Source of the DNA: Spirochaetota bacterium
GTDB lineage: Bacteria > Spirochaetota > UBA4802 > JAFGDQ01
Assembly: GCA_034190085.1 (NCBI GenBank)
Contig: JAXHTS010000030.1
Location: 62,001 to 126,000 of the forward strand
Length of the DNA: 64,000 bases
Direction: 5' to 3'
Below are positions 27,273-37,382 of the stretch, piece after piece. Position 1 is the first letter of the stretch, and each line of letters begins with the position of its first letter. Under the pieces are notes generated by a model. It ran no database searches. It was not told the DNA's origin and was given only the letters and a program-made list of their open reading frames with translations. A program made the translations under genes and the position numbers.

Positions 27273-27866
27273 ATGGTAATAATATTAGGCTCCTCATCTC
27301 CTCGAAGAAAAAGTATTTTGCATACTATCATTGAAGACTTCGAGATTCGCATACCTCATGCATATGAAGAGATAAGGGAAGAATATGATCCAATCCAATA
27401 CTCGAAAAGGATATCAAAAGAGAAGGCCGACTCAATCATACACACACTTCCGGATAAGGAAGATCACCTGTTAATCTGCTGTGACACTATTGTAACTGTA
27501 AACAATTTAATATTAGGCAAACCCACTGGGCTTACTGATGCAAAGGAAAAATTGCATATGCTAAAGGGGAAAACACACAAGGTGATAAGCAGCATTATCC
27601 TAATCCATAAACATAATGATATTATAGAGAATACCGATTTCGAAATTACTCATGTTACCTTTAAGAATCTAAACAATACTGAGATATTAAAATACCTGGA
27701 TAGCATTAACTATATGGACAAGGCCGGTGGATATGCCATTCAGGATAATGGTGAAATGATTATTGATAGTATAGACGGTTCAATTTCAAATGTGATTGGA
27801 CTCCCTCTAGGTCTATTTTTTCGGATGCTATCTGAGATGCATCTTACAGAGAAGATATTCCTATAA
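27273..27866 (+). CDS. maf: Maf-family nucleotide pyrophosphatase
   Basis: 197 residues with the Maf signature SSSPRRKSIL near the start, a CCDTIVTVN catalytic Asp region, LGKPTG, MLKGKTHKV and GGYAIQDNGEMIIDSIDGSISNVIGLPLG. Maf enzymes hydrolyse non-canonical or modified nucleoside triphosphates. Which base is preferred cannot be told. The ribosome site is weak. Confidence 0.88.
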   Translation: MVIILGSSSPRRKSILHTIIEDFEIRIPHAYEEIREEYDPIQYSKRISKEKADSIIHTLPDKEDHLLICCDTIVTVNNLILGKPTGLTDAKEKLHMLKGKTHKVISSIILIHKHNDIIENTDFEITHVTFKNLNNTEILKYLDSINYMDKAGGYAIQDNGEMIIDSIDGSISNVIGLPLGLFFRMLSEMHLTEKIFL

Positions 27867-28043
27867 CCAAAGAATGCTTTCAGAAAATACTAGTCTTATA
27901 CGAAGCATTACTCACATCAGGGTTTCTGACTATTTATTGAACACCTAGAAGAACAGAATATAGTCTCTGAGATTTGAAAATCAATAGTATTAACACCCTA
28001 TCAATGATCCACGGATGTGGGAATGAGGAAATAAAATACTATA

Positions 28044-30263
28044 ATGTTAAATAAAGGATTATCCAGAATAGACCTATATGTTATTACCCTTTTTTTCGGT
28101 TTCTCATCTGCAATTGCACAAGTTTTACTTATCCGAGAACTCCTTACCATATTCAGAGGTAATGAGTTAATCATTGGAATAATATTTGCCGCATGGTTCA
28201 TTGGAATATATTTAGGAGCTAGATTTAATCCAGAAGGTGAGAGGGTTACACTTGAGAGAAGGGTTGTTCTGTGTCTGATCCTATTTCCTATTCTGCTTCT
28301 TTTTTTTATATATCTTCCTCACTTCATCCCATTTGTTATTCCCAGAACTGTAGGCACATTCTACTCCATTACCACAGAATTAATATTATCCCTACTATTT
28401 ACAATTCCCATAAGTTTTTTGATAGGTTTCTTCTTCCCTCCAGTTGTTTCATTAACATCAGCCGTTGATGGAAAGCTATCCGGTGGAAACATATACTATT
28501 TAGAGACCTTAGGAGCATTTGCTGGAGGGATACTCTTCACTGCTATTTTGATTGATTTCTTGAATCCTTTGGGAATAATCTCAATTATAATATCTATATC
28601 ACATCTTATTTATTTAAAAAAATATAAAAATAGGTTAAACCTCTTTCTATTATTTATTCCCCTCATGCTCCTTCTTATGTCCGAGAGAATTGAAAACTGT
28701 ATATTTGAATTTGTGTGGGAACGGACACATGAGGGCAACTTAATCCATCATAAAAGGACGAGGTATCAGATACTCTCTTTTGAATCCTATGAAGAAGAGA
28801 TAAGAATATATGGGGATGGGATATATTATAATTACATACCTGACAGCTACGATGCAAGAGCCATATTTCATCTGATACAGAGCATCAGACATAAAAAAGA
28901 TGAAAGGCTTCTTGCACTTGGGATTGGATTCGGTTCTCTTCTCAATAATCTTCTTAAGACAGATATTTCATACTTATACTATTTTGAAACAGACCCATGG
29001 CTTTGGAGAATCGGAAATCAATATAGACAAAAATACTATAATACAGAGGAGAATGCTAATAAACTTAGGGTGTATCTTCAAGATATCAGATATTTCCTCT
29101 CACATACTGATGAAAAATTTGATTTGATCATATGCCTTCCACCCCAGCCCGAGAATGCAATGCTGAACAGATTCTATACAAAGGAATTTTATTCGCTCTG
29201 TAATGATCATCTTAAACCAGATGGGATATTTCTAACCTCCATCCATGGATTCACAAACTATATGGGATCAGATCTTACTAGATATATTGCATCAATATAT
29301 AAAGGCTTCAGGGAAGAATTTCCCTATCATCTTATTTCCTCTGGCGAAAGGATATATCTAATAGGCGCCACTGGAGAGGGGATCATTCCTAATCACTATG
29401 ATGAGCTGATAACAAATTATAAGAAAAAAAGTTCATTGTATACAAACAATAAATTTGAAATTGAGGTTGTTGAGAATTTTGATCCTGAAGAGCTTAGGAT
29501 GCTATTCGAAGAGAGTCAGATTGAATATTTTACAAAGCATATGATAGAGAATGTATCCGGGATAGATAAGAATCTCGATTTGAAACCTAAGGCATACTGG
29601 AACAAAACAGTATTATCTGCCTTCCAGGAGAAGTCCTTTATTTACAGCATATTGAAGAGACCGTATATTCCCCTATTATTATCAGTATTGCTTATTGCTA
29701 TTGTTCTTCTAGATATACGAAAGAAGTATACGGGTCAACAGTTTATTAGCGGAATAACAATATTTACAACAGGATTTGTGAGCATCTCGACAATTATTCT
29801 TCTAATTATACTATATCAAAACATCTACGGTGTTGTGTATTATAGAATATCTCTAATTAATGCGCTATTCATGCTTGGGCTTACGCTTGGAAGCTACTAT
29901 GCAAATAAAAAACAAATCAAATCTCTGAATAGAGTATTTATGTTCTTAATTATAACACTCCTTTTAATACTGCTTTATTTTCATACAAAGATTGAATCTA
30001 TCTTTTGGATTATAATTATCAGCTTCGCTTTCTTCTGTGGCAACGTATTCCCAATGCTCTTTAAACAAATTGGATGCATCAATTATCACACCTCAGCCTC
30101 TATTCTCGATTCAATGGATCACTTTGGATCAATCATCGGGTCCCTACTAACCGCAGTTTTTCTCATCCCTATATTCGGAATATCTGGGACAGTCATCTTC
30201 AATATAGCGATGTTGTTGGTGATAATGGTACTTTCAAAGTATTGGATAAGTAATTCGACCTAA
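28044..30263 (+). CDS. Polytopic membrane protein with spermidine-synthase-like domain
   Basis: 739 residues: about six membrane helices (residues 10-215), a soluble Rossmann domain (about 275-440), and about seven more helices from 545 to the end. The soluble part has LLALGIGFGSLLNN, YYFETDPWLW and LRVYLQDIRYFL, matching the glycine loop, acidic ribose-binding residue and DAR-like segment of aminopropyltransferases. The LICLPPQPENAML segment replaces the usual catalytic D-x-x-D-P, so polyamine synthesis is doubtful. The FSSAIAQVLLIRELLTIFRGNEL start is typical of these membrane fusions. Confidence 0.78.
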   Translation: MLNKGLSRIDLYVITLFFGFSSAIAQVLLIRELLTIFRGNELIIGIIFAAWFIGIYLGARFNPEGERVTLERRVVLCLILFPILLLFFIYLPHFIPFVIPRTVGTFYSITTELILSLLFTIPISFLIGFFFPPVVSLTSAVDGKLSGGNIYYLETLGAFAGGILFTAILIDFLNPLGIISIIISISHLIYLKKYKNRLNLFLLFIPLMLLLMSERIENCIFEFVWERTHEGNLIHHKRTRYQILSFESYEEEIRIYGDGIYYNYIPDSYDARAIFHLIQSIRHKKDERLLALGIGFGSLLNNLLKTDISYLYYFETDPWLWRIGNQYRQKYYNTEENANKLRVYLQDIRYFLSHTDEKFDLIICLPPQPENAMLNRFYTKEFYSLCNDHLKPDGIFLTSIHGFTNYMGSDLTRYIASIYKGFREEFPYHLISSGERIYLIGATGEGIIPNHYDELITNYKKKSSLYTNNKFEIEVVENFDPEELRMLFEESQIEYFTKHMIENVSGIDKNLDLKPKAYWNKTVLSAFQEKSFIYSILKRPYIPLLLSVLLIAIVLLDIRKKYTGQQFISGITIFTTGFVSISTIILLIILYQNIYGVVYYRISLINALFMLGLTLGSYYANKKQIKSLNRVFMFLIITLLLILLYFHTKIESIFWIIIISFAFFCGNVFPMLFKQIGCINYHTSASILDSMDHFGSIIGSLLTAVFLIPIFGISGTVIFNIAMLLVIMVLSKYWISNST

Positions 30264-30291
30264 TAAAGATCACTCAACATTCTGGCAAGGA

Positions 30292-31503
30292 TTAACCTAT
30301 TACTCCATCTTCCCTCAGTTTTAATATCTCATTTTCAGACATACCCAAAAGCTCGCCAAATATATAATTATTATGCTGCCCAAATAATGGGGCATGCTCA
30401 AACTTTACTGAAAGGGTTGAATATTTAAAGGGTGGAGCTAAGCAAATCATATCCCCAATTGCTGGATGTGTAACCTTCATGGCAAAATCACGCTCCTTGA
30501 GATGAGGATCGCTAAAGAGATCCTGACTATTATATTTTTGTACAGCTGCAACCCCAGCGCTTTGTAATCTCCTCATTGCCTCATAGGGATCATAGATCAT
30601 TGTCCACTCACTAATGAGTTTATCCAATTCCTCTCGATTGACCAACCTACTCTTAACATCAGAGAATCTATCATCCCTAGTCCACTCCGGATTCCCAATG
30701 GCATTACAAAATGACAACCACTCATCCTCGGTTTCTATTGCAATACTGATCCACTTGTTTTCACCTTTGCAGGGATAACAATTATGAGGTGCCATGTGAT
30801 CGTCCATATTACCCTGCCTGGTCTGCACATTCCCATTCATGAAGTAATCCATGAATAATTCGCCAATGAGCACGCTGCCTGCTTCTGATGAGGATTGATC
30901 GATATACTGACCCTCCCCTGTGCTCTTTCTATAATTGAGGGCAGCAAGAATGGCATATACTGATGTCAGACCGCTGAGCAGGTCTATTTCACCCCCAATT
31001 GTACTAGGGGGATCATTAGGATGACCCGTCACATTAGATAAGCCGCTCAGAGCGCCAAAGCTGGGTGCATAGCCTGTATAATTCCGCTCTGGCCCCTTTG
31101 CGCCACGTGATGAGGAAGCCAGATATATAATGCTTGGATTTAACTCACAAGCAACCTCATATCCAAGCCCAAGTCTATCCATAACCCCTGGGCGCATGTT
31201 CTCCATCACAACATCGCACTTCTCTATCAGTCTCTTCGCAATCTCAATTGCCTTTGTATTTTTAAGGTCTAAATTTATGCCTAACTTACTCAAGTTTATA
31301 TCATTAAAGATTGGCGACATGTTGATGTCTTCCAACATCTGAAGATTTACTAGATCGAATATTCTGATAGTATCCAATCTCCTCTGACTCTCAACCTTGA
31401 TTACCTCTGCTCCCATGAACCCTAAGAGCATGGTAGCATAGGGCCCTGCCCACATAAATGTAAAATCAAGTACCCTTATCCCATCCAATGGAAATTTATT
31501 CAT
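30292..31503 (-). CDS. Class III (CaiB/BaiF) CoA-transferase, second of a tandem pair
   Basis: 403 residues. LDGIRVLDFTFMWAGPYATMLLGFMGAEVIKVES is the N-terminal hallmark; STGEGQYIDQSSSEA carries the G-x-G-Q-x-x-D motif where the family's catalytic Asp lies. It would transfer CoA from a donor acyl-CoA to an organic acid. It follows a paralogue by 16 bases on the same strand, and GGGGAGG precedes the ATG. Tandem class III subunits can form heteromers (as in benzylsuccinate CoA-transferase), which is plausible here. Confidence 0.88.
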   Translation of the reverse strand: MNKFPLDGIRVLDFTFMWAGPYATMLLGFMGAEVIKVESQRRLDTIRIFDLVNLQMLEDINMSPIFNDINLSKLGINLDLKNTKAIEIAKRLIEKCDVVMENMRPGVMDRLGLGYEVACELNPSIIYLASSSRGAKGPERNYTGYAPSFGALSGLSNVTGHPNDPPSTIGGEIDLLSGLTSVYAILAALNYRKSTGEGQYIDQSSSEAGSVLIGELFMDYFMNGNVQTRQGNMDDHMAPHNCYPCKGENKWISIAIETEDEWLSFCNAIGNPEWTRDDRFSDVKSRLVNREELDKLISEWTMIYDPYEAMRRLQSAGVAAVQKYNSQDLFSDPHLKERDFAMKVTHPAIGDMICLAPPFKYSTLSVKFEHAPLFGQHNNYIFGELLGMSENEILKLREDGVIG

Positions 31504-31519
31504 AATAATTACCTCCCCT

Positions 31520-32725
31520 CTATATAACTCCGGCTTCAGCCATTTCTTTTATCCTGTTTTGTGAATAACCCAGACGTTTACAGAAAATCTCTTCATTGTA
31601 CTCACCCAAAAGCGGAGCTGGCAGTCTCGCCTTCCATGGTGTCTTGGAAAATCTGCATGGTGATTGAGGATATTTGAACCTCCCAGTCTCTTTTCGATCT
31701 ATATCTACAAAGAATTCCCTTGCCTTCATCTGCTCAGAATTTGCGACTTCATCTACTGCGCTAACCATGGCAACGGGACAACCATATGCCTGGCCTTGGT
31801 GATATATCTCCTCCTTATTGTGATTGAGCATCCACTCCTTAATATATGGCGCAATCTTTTCATAGTTCAGGGCTCGAGAGAACATATTATCCAGGTCCGG
31901 ATCATTTGCCCACTCAGGATCGCCTAATAACTTGACAAATGAACTCCAATGGTGTTCTTCTGCGTTTGTAAATATCACATAACCATCCTTGCATTGATGC
32001 AGCCCGCCCATTCCACCTGAAATCGATGACATTGAAAATTCAGGTCTACCTACATTCGGATAAACGACTGATGTCACCCTTAACAATGCGAGGAGAGCCT
32101 CCTGTTTTGAGATATCAATATGCTGTCCCTCTCCTGTCCCTCCTAAGGCAAACTGCGCGCTTAGAGTGGCTGTAGCTGCGCTCAATCCGCATAAGTAGTC
32201 GCCAAAAAAACCTCCCCCCTTTGCCGGCTTATAATCGTCAGGCACATCGAGAGGTTTATATAGCAATCCACTTCCAAAGTACATGTTAAGGTCATGGGCT
32301 TTATAATCGCTATGTGGTCCATTCTGCCCGAAGGGTGTAATGGATGTCATAATCAAAGAAGGATTTATCTCTTTTAGATTATCATAATCTAATCCAAGTT
32401 CCTTCATCATCTTTGGAGGATTGTCCTCAATCAAGATGTCAGTCTCCTTCACCAGTTCCTTGAATACCCCTGCTCCCTCTTCTGTATTTATATTTAGCGT
32501 AATACCCAATTTATTGGTATTGAGATATAAGAACAATCCGCTCTTCTCTCTATGAGAGGTATTCTGTAAAAATGGCCCTCTCTTCCTAGCTTTATCCCCC
32601 ATACCCGGCTCTTCAATCTTGATAACCTCTGCTCCCATATCTCCAAGCAATTTACTGCAATAGGGTCCAGAGATAAGACTACATAACTCAAGTACCTTTA
32701 AGCTCCCTAAAGCTTGTCCTGTCAT
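31520..32725 (-). CDS. Class III (CaiB/BaiF) CoA-transferase, first of a tandem pair
   Basis: 401 residues with LGSLKVLELCSLISGPYCSKLLGDMGAEVIKIEEP at the start and GTGEGQHIDISKQEALLALL, which holds the conserved Asp. It differs clearly from the neighbour at 30.3 kb, so the pair is either old paralogues or two subunits. GGGGGGA lies before the ATG. No acyl-CoA synthase or dehydrogenase adjoins, so the substrate acid is unknown. Confidence 0.88.
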   Translation of the reverse strand: MTGQALGSLKVLELCSLISGPYCSKLLGDMGAEVIKIEEPGMGDKARKRGPFLQNTSHREKSGLFLYLNTNKLGITLNINTEEGAGVFKELVKETDILIEDNPPKMMKELGLDYDNLKEINPSLIMTSITPFGQNGPHSDYKAHDLNMYFGSGLLYKPLDVPDDYKPAKGGGFFGDYLCGLSAATATLSAQFALGGTGEGQHIDISKQEALLALLRVTSVVYPNVGRPEFSMSSISGGMGGLHQCKDGYVIFTNAEEHHWSSFVKLLGDPEWANDPDLDNMFSRALNYEKIAPYIKEWMLNHNKEEIYHQGQAYGCPVAMVSAVDEVANSEQMKAREFFVDIDRKETGRFKYPQSPCRFSKTPWKARLPAPLLGEYNEEIFCKRLGYSQNRIKEMAEAGVI

Positions 32726-33138
32726 AATATCCCCCCTTTATATTTTAATATCCTCCTAAGATCCTTGTTGTTAATTCAGCATTACAAATGTAAAATGCAA
32801 TTAAGTTAATTCTGGCTATTTCATATTATAAATTCTGTTTAAAAAGATTATTTAAAAAAGGTTTAAGATAATTTCTTATAGCTCAGTAATAATATCAAGA
32901 ATAAATTGAGGAATCGATTATATAATACAGTTATTAGGATTTGGATAATAATTTATAGTTAATATGTTTAATAAAATCGGTTTTTGAAAGTCTCGTAAGA
33001 CTATCCCTTTTAAAATTGTTTGAAGTATTAGCTAATCTATGATATCACTATACTTACAATGTTTTTCATTGTTTATTGAAATAGAGAGTAGTAGATTTAT
33101 GATTACTGGATAAAACCTAAAAAATTATGTAAAAGATA
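32726..33138. other. Intergenic region, no gene seen
   Basis: 413 AT-rich bases between the CoA-transferase operon and the tRNA pair. It should contain the CoA-transferase promoter. No structured element was recognised. Confidence 0.4.
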
Positions 33139-33167
33139 TTGACAAATGAAGATGATATTTATTATCT
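33139..33167 (+). promoter_or_regulatory. Sigma-70 promoter of the tRNA pair
   Basis: A perfect TTGACA at 33139-33144, a 17-base spacer and TTATCT at 33162-33167. Transcription would start a few bases before tRNA-Thr. Confidence 0.75.
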
Positions 33168-33183
33168 GAATCCACGTCAAATT

Positions 33184-33256
33184 GCTGGCGTAGCTCAATC
33201 GGTAGAGCAGCTGATTTGTAATCAGCAGGTTGCGGGTTCGAGTCCCATCGCCAGCT
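33184..33256 (+). tRNA. tRNA-Thr (anticodon TGT)
   Basis: The 7 bp acceptor stem GCTGGCG/CGCCAGC, a D-arm with TAGCTCAATCGGTAGAGCA, the anticodon loop TTTGTAA within CTGAT/ATCAG and a GGTTCGAGTCC T-arm fold perfectly. The 3' CCA is not encoded. Confidence 0.97.
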
Positions 33257-33260
33257 AACA

Positions 33261-33342
33261 GGTGAGGTTCCCGAGCGGCCAAAGGGAGCAGACTGTAAAT
33301 CTGCCGGCGAAGCCTTCGGAGGTTCGAATCCTCCCCTCACCA
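33261..33342 (+). tRNA. tRNA-Tyr (anticodon GTA)
   Basis: 82 bases with the GGTGAGG/CCTCACC acceptor, anticodon loop CTGTAAA and the long variable arm of a type II tRNA. It follows tRNA-Thr by four bases, so both come from one transcript. CCA is not encoded. Confidence 0.97.
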
Positions 33343-33510
33343 CTAATAATAATTCTACAAAAGTTATCTATTCGGACCTTGGTTTAGCAATATAAATAAA
33401 TCCCACCATTTTAGAATTGAATCAGGATTCCAATATCATAATGATTTTAGCTGTATCTTGCCAAAATTGGGATTGTACAGCCTAATTAAACAATATCAAA
33501 TTATTTAAAT

Positions 33511-34239
33511 ATGTTAACTGAAGATGAATATAGGAGATACAAAAGACAATTAAATATATCGAATTGGGGTGAAGAAGCGCAAAACAGGCTGAAAGACTCA
33601 ACTGTTTTAGTTGCTGGCGCCGGTGGGCTAGGCAGCCCCCTACTCTTCTATTTATCTGTTGCTGGAGTTGGAACCCTGAAGATTTGTGATTATGATAAGA
33701 TTGAACCTTCAAATCTTAACAGGCAGATCCTCCACTCTGACAAAGATGTTGGGAAATATAAGGTGGACTCTGCTTATGAAACTCTTACAAATGCAAATCC
33801 CAATACTAAGGTAATCAAAATATATGATAAAATCTCAAAAGAAAATATCCATGAATTCATTGATAAGGTTGACCTCATTGTAGACTGTCTAGACAACTTT
33901 CAAACAAGATTCATCATTAACGAATTATCAGTAAAAAAAACTATACCCCTGATACATGCAGGGGTCTCAGGATTTGTAGGTCAGATCACATTTCTGCAAC
34001 CTCCTGAAACACCATGCCTTGCATGTTTCTCACCACAGAATTATAAAAAAGAAGAAATCCCGGTCTTAGGAGCCACACCAGGTGTTATTGGTTCGCTTCA
34101 GGCGATCGAAGCAATAAAGTATTTGACAGGCATCGGCACTAACCTGAAGAATCGACTCCTATTCTGGGATGGGATAGACATGAGTTTCAGAATCATGAAA
34201 CTAACAAAGAATAATAAATGCCTTGTATGTCAGCATTGA
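33511..34239 (+). CDS. ThiF/MoeB/HesA-family adenylyltransferase
   Basis: 242 residues with the E1-like ATP site VLVAGAGGLGSPLLFYL, CDYDKIEPSNLNRQILH (Arg finger and metal Asp) and two zinc CxxC pairs, CLAC in mid-protein and CLVC near the C-terminus. It adenylates the C-terminal glycine of a ubiquitin-like sulfur carrier (MoaD or ThiS). It has no rhodanese domain. It stands alone, so thiamine versus molybdopterin use is undecided; mobA at 5 kb shows molybdopterin is made. Confidence 0.88.
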   Translation: MLTEDEYRRYKRQLNISNWGEEAQNRLKDSTVLVAGAGGLGSPLLFYLSVAGVGTLKICDYDKIEPSNLNRQILHSDKDVGKYKVDSAYETLTNANPNTKVIKIYDKISKENIHEFIDKVDLIVDCLDNFQTRFIINELSVKKTIPLIHAGVSGFVGQITFLQPPETPCLACFSPQNYKKEEIPVLGATPGVIGSLQAIEAIKYLTGIGTNLKNRLLFWDGIDMSFRIMKLTKNNKCLVCQH

Positions 34240-34273
34240 GTATACTTAATTTTTAGAAGAGAGGTTTATTTCC

Positions 34274-35314
34274 ATGGAATCGATATCGGGAAACGATGCA
34301 AAGAATCATCCTAATGTACAAGAGTCAGAGTCTAACTCAGGAAAAGCAGACTATGATGTGGTTGGTATTGGCTCCCCTTTATTGGATTTTACGATTGAAG
34401 TGGATAAAGCTGTTTTGGATGAGATTGGCCTAAAGAGGGGACAGATGCATCTTGTTGATGAGAATAGAAGCATGCAGATTCTGCAAAGATTGAATGGTTA
34501 TCCTATGAAAACAACTCCAGGTGGTAGTTCAGCTAATACCCTGGCGGGAATCGCTAATTTTGGGGGAAGGTGTATTCTATTCGGTAAGGTCGGGAATGAT
34601 ACCCATGGAGAGTTGTATATACGAGAGAATGAGAAGGCTGGTGTGCGCACAAGGCTGAACAAGCATGAAGCAATGACTGGACATGCAATCACATTGATAA
34701 CCCCTGATTCTGAAAGAACCTTTGCAACACATTTAGGGGCAGCCATTCACTTTGTTAAAGAGGATGTCTTCGAAGATGACATAAAGGGAAGCAAGATATT
34801 GCATATAGAGGGGTACCTGTTGGAACTCCCTGAAGTGCGAGAGGCCGTCGTACATGCAATGAGGATTGCGAAAGAGAATAATGTTATAATTTCAATTGAC
34901 CTTGGCGACGCTAGCCTCGTTGATAGGATTAAGGATGTCTTTAATAGTATAGTTGATGAATTTGCTGATATTGTTTTTGTTAATGAAGATGAAGCAAAGG
35001 CATTTACCGGGGTTGAGGAGAAGGAAGCTCTCGATATGATATATTCCATGTGTGATATTGCAGTTGTTAAGTTGGGAGCTGATGGAAGTATGATAAAGCG
35101 GGACAATAAAATCTACAATATCTCCGCGAATAGGGTTGGGGTAGTCAACACAAATGGGGCAGGGGATATGTATGCAGCTGGGATACTCTATGGTGTGGCA
35201 AATGATCTTCCAATAGATAGGGCGGGCAGGATAGCAAGTTATGCATCATCCCTGGTAGTTTCACAGGTTAGCGCAAGATTAAATAATAAAGTCAATATCG
35301 ATCAGATAGAATAA
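34274..35314 (+). CDS. PfkB-family (adenosine kinase-like) sugar/nucleoside kinase
   Basis: 346 residues: VVGIGSPLLDFTIEVD at the start, the substrate-lid TTPGGSSANTLAGIANFGG, and the PfkB signature NTNGAGDMYAAGILYG. In this signature the usual N/DTTGAGD reads NTNGAGD. The layout resembles adenosine kinase-type members of the Treponema/Bacteroides kind. Phosphorylation of adenosine would fit the SAM hydrolase at 11 kb, but this is inference. GAGAGG lies 11 bases before the ATG. Confidence 0.85.
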   Translation: MESISGNDAKNHPNVQESESNSGKADYDVVGIGSPLLDFTIEVDKAVLDEIGLKRGQMHLVDENRSMQILQRLNGYPMKTTPGGSSANTLAGIANFGGRCILFGKVGNDTHGELYIRENEKAGVRTRLNKHEAMTGHAITLITPDSERTFATHLGAAIHFVKEDVFEDDIKGSKILHIEGYLLELPEVREAVVHAMRIAKENNVIISIDLGDASLVDRIKDVFNSIVDEFADIVFVNEDEAKAFTGVEEKEALDMIYSMCDIAVVKLGADGSMIKRDNKIYNISANRVGVVNTNGAGDMYAAGILYGVANDLPIDRAGRIASYASSLVVSQVSARLNNKVNIDQIE

Positions 35315-35332
35315 AAGTCTGTTATTTAGGGT

Positions 35333-35359
35333 AAGTTCCTTTTCAATAGAAGGGGACTT
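35333..35359. terminator. Possible bidirectional terminator between convergent genes
   Basis: AAGTTCCTT at 35333-35341 pairs imperfectly with AAGGGGACTT at 35350-35359 (one G-T pair, one bulge). It sits between the convergent kinase and transglycosylase genes and is followed by T-rich sequence on the plus strand. Confidence 0.4.
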
Positions 35360-35406
35360 CTATTTTCCTTAATAGCTGAACGCTCCCTTAAATTGAAATA
35401 ATTTCG

Positions 35407-36576
35407 CTAGATTGGTATATAGAGTGTTAGGCCAGGTTGAATCAGGCGCGGACTCTTAATATCATTGAGGATAATGATCTTCTTTGTCTTAGCCCTGTAG
35501 CGTCTTGCAATACGACTGATGCATTCGCCTTTCCGAACTATGTGTTTCCTGATACCCTTGAACCTAACTTTATAAATATTATTCCCATCACTCTCGAGTT
35601 TATTCTTTGCGCCAACTGGTAATCTGAGTTCATATTTCCTATAATACGGGGGTGTATGATTCCTCTTTAACTCCGGGTTTAGCCTTCTTATTGTTTCACT
35701 AGGAACATTAGCGAGTTTGGATATATGATGGATGCTGACAGGAAAGTCAAGGACAATGGTTTCTGTTTTCATGGTAGGTTTTTTTTCATCACAGTTATCA
35801 ATATTAAAAAGCCATTGATTTTCATATATGATAGTAATTGCTGTAAAACGCGGGATAAACTCTGCTGTTTCTCGATTCATTGCCCCATGCGCCTTCAATT
35901 CCCAGAAATCCTTTGCGCCGCTTCTTAACATAGCCTTTTTAATATAAGAAGCCCCACCATTGTATGCAGCCAGGCTCAGTTCCCATGAATGAAAAATTCT
36001 GTAAAGATTTCGAAGATGTCTGATTGCAGCAATTGTGGATTTTTCTATACTTCTCCTTTCATCAACCCACCTATCGGTACGTAAGCCAAGGGAATGCGAG
36101 GTTCCCCTGATAAATTGCCATAAGCCAACAGCTTGGCTTCTCGATACGGCATATGGATTAAATCCGCTCTCCAGAATCGGCAGCAATGCTAAATATTTTG
36201 GTATATCCTGATTTTTATCGAATATGCTCGTAATTATGCCAAGGTATTCCTTTGATCTCTCAAAGGACCTATCAATGTATCCCCTTTGTTCAGTTAAATA
36301 TTGTAATAAGAACCTTCGAACTTCCCTTCTTCTGCAAATAGAGAGATCAGCAATAGCCTGAAAAAATGTTTTATTATGCAATGGGGGCAGGAGGATGATA
36401 TCCCTTGTAGTATCCAAATGGAATGTCTTGCTTAAATTATTCTCTTTAAAATCTTCCGCTTTGAAGAGATCTATTAGGCTCCAGCATGAGACCTCTTTCA
36501 CTATTCCAATTGTTATAATCGAAGTTATCACAAGTATCAAAATAATTTTCAATAAATTCTTCTTAATCCTTAACAT
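35407..36576 (-). CDS. LysM lytic transglycosylase (MltD-like)
   Basis: 389 residues. An N-terminal hydrophobic segment (about 9-26) is a signal peptide or anchor. The SLT domain follows with the catalytic Glu in LPILESGFNPYAVSRSQAVGLWQF, plus ELSLAAYNGG. LysM-like segments are SIHHISKLANVPSETIRRLNPEL, and HIVRKGECISRIARRYRAKTKKIIILND near the C-terminus. It would cut peptidoglycan in the periplasm, in wall turnover. It resembles MltD, though shorter. Confidence 0.9.
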   Translation of the reverse strand: MLRIKKNLLKIILILVITSIITIGIVKEVSCWSLIDLFKAEDFKENNLSKTFHLDTTRDIILLPPLHNKTFFQAIADLSICRRREVRRFLLQYLTEQRGYIDRSFERSKEYLGIITSIFDKNQDIPKYLALLPILESGFNPYAVSRSQAVGLWQFIRGTSHSLGLRTDRWVDERRSIEKSTIAAIRHLRNLYRIFHSWELSLAAYNGGASYIKKAMLRSGAKDFWELKAHGAMNRETAEFIPRFTAITIIYENQWLFNIDNCDEKKPTMKTETIVLDFPVSIHHISKLANVPSETIRRLNPELKRNHTPPYYRKYELRLPVGAKNKLESDGNNIYKVRFKGIRKHIVRKGECISRIARRYRAKTKKIIILNDIKSPRLIQPGLTLYIPI

Positions 36577-36659
36577 CCTTGATATCTATCTTTTGATAGT
36601 ATAGAGTAGAAGTGCATTTGTTTAATACCTGAGAAATCAATCATTTCATCAGTTATTGA

Positions 36660-37382
36660 TCAATACTCTTCATATTTTTCGCTCTGTTTTACATAATCTC
36701 TTAAATCAAAATCCTCTCCTCTATCCACCTCAAGATATTCATTCATTAAAATAATATACCACATAAGGGTATCATCCTTTGTCTCCAGGGCTATGTAGCT
36801 TCTCTTCTCACGCCAATTTTTGATAATAATACCCTTATGAAGTATGGCAATTATATCGCATTCATATTCATGACCAATACCCTTGGACATATAATATTCT
36901 AAAATAGCATTTTTCAACTCAGGAAGGGTATAACTAGAATCATAGGCAAAGATAAATGCAGGGATCAAGGGCGATTCCTTCTCTCTGTCTATATATCGGC
37001 TCACCTTTTTAGTCTGGACTACCCTATCAAGTACCTCTGGTAAGCCCTTCTTATTGACATTTGGAGATACATGATAAGTGGCATAGGTCAGTTCCGCTGG
37101 AACGAAACCACCCATCATATTAACAATATCCCTGAAATATTCCTTATAAACAATAAAATCAACGCCCTTCGGTGAGTAACCGCTAGCATCGATTAGCCTA
37201 TTTGTATCGATCTTAAGGTGGGAGGGTATCATTTTATTCAATCTTTCAATCAGGTCATTGAAACTGGTTGATTCTTGCTTTTTTGATTTTGTACCCTTGT
37301 CGCTTTGACCCTTGGTTGTTTTTCTAGATTTAGCCTTCTTTAATATTTCTTTTTCATGTTTAATGAAATATTCTGCGAACAT
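36660..37382 (-). CDS. DUF6602-like protein
   Basis: 240 residues with a lysine-rich basic stretch at 14-37. The VDFIVYKEYF, GGFVPAELTYATYHVSPNVNKKGL and DRVVQTKKV pattern resembles DUF6602, a nuclease-like fold family of unknown role, where E-x-K residues would be expected; here the E-V-K position reads Y-H-V, so any active site seems lost. It lies downstream of the SbcCD-like pair on the same strand, 105 bases away. Confidence 0.5.
   Translation of the reverse strand: MFAEYFIKHEKEILKKAKSRKTTKGQSDKGTKSKKQESTSFNDLIERLNKMIPSHLKIDTNRLIDASGYSPKGVDFIVYKEYFRDIVNMMGGFVPAELTYATYHVSPNVNKKGLPEVLDRVVQTKKVSRYIDREKESPLIPAFIFAYDSSYTLPELKNAILEYYMSKGIGHEYECDIIAILHKGIIIKNWREKRSYIALETKDDTLMWYIILMNEYLEVDRGEDFDLRDYVKQSEKYEEY

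Noticed and set aside
33125-33343. Minus-strand ORF across the tRNA genes
   Set aside because: It is the reverse complement of two perfectly folding tRNAs.
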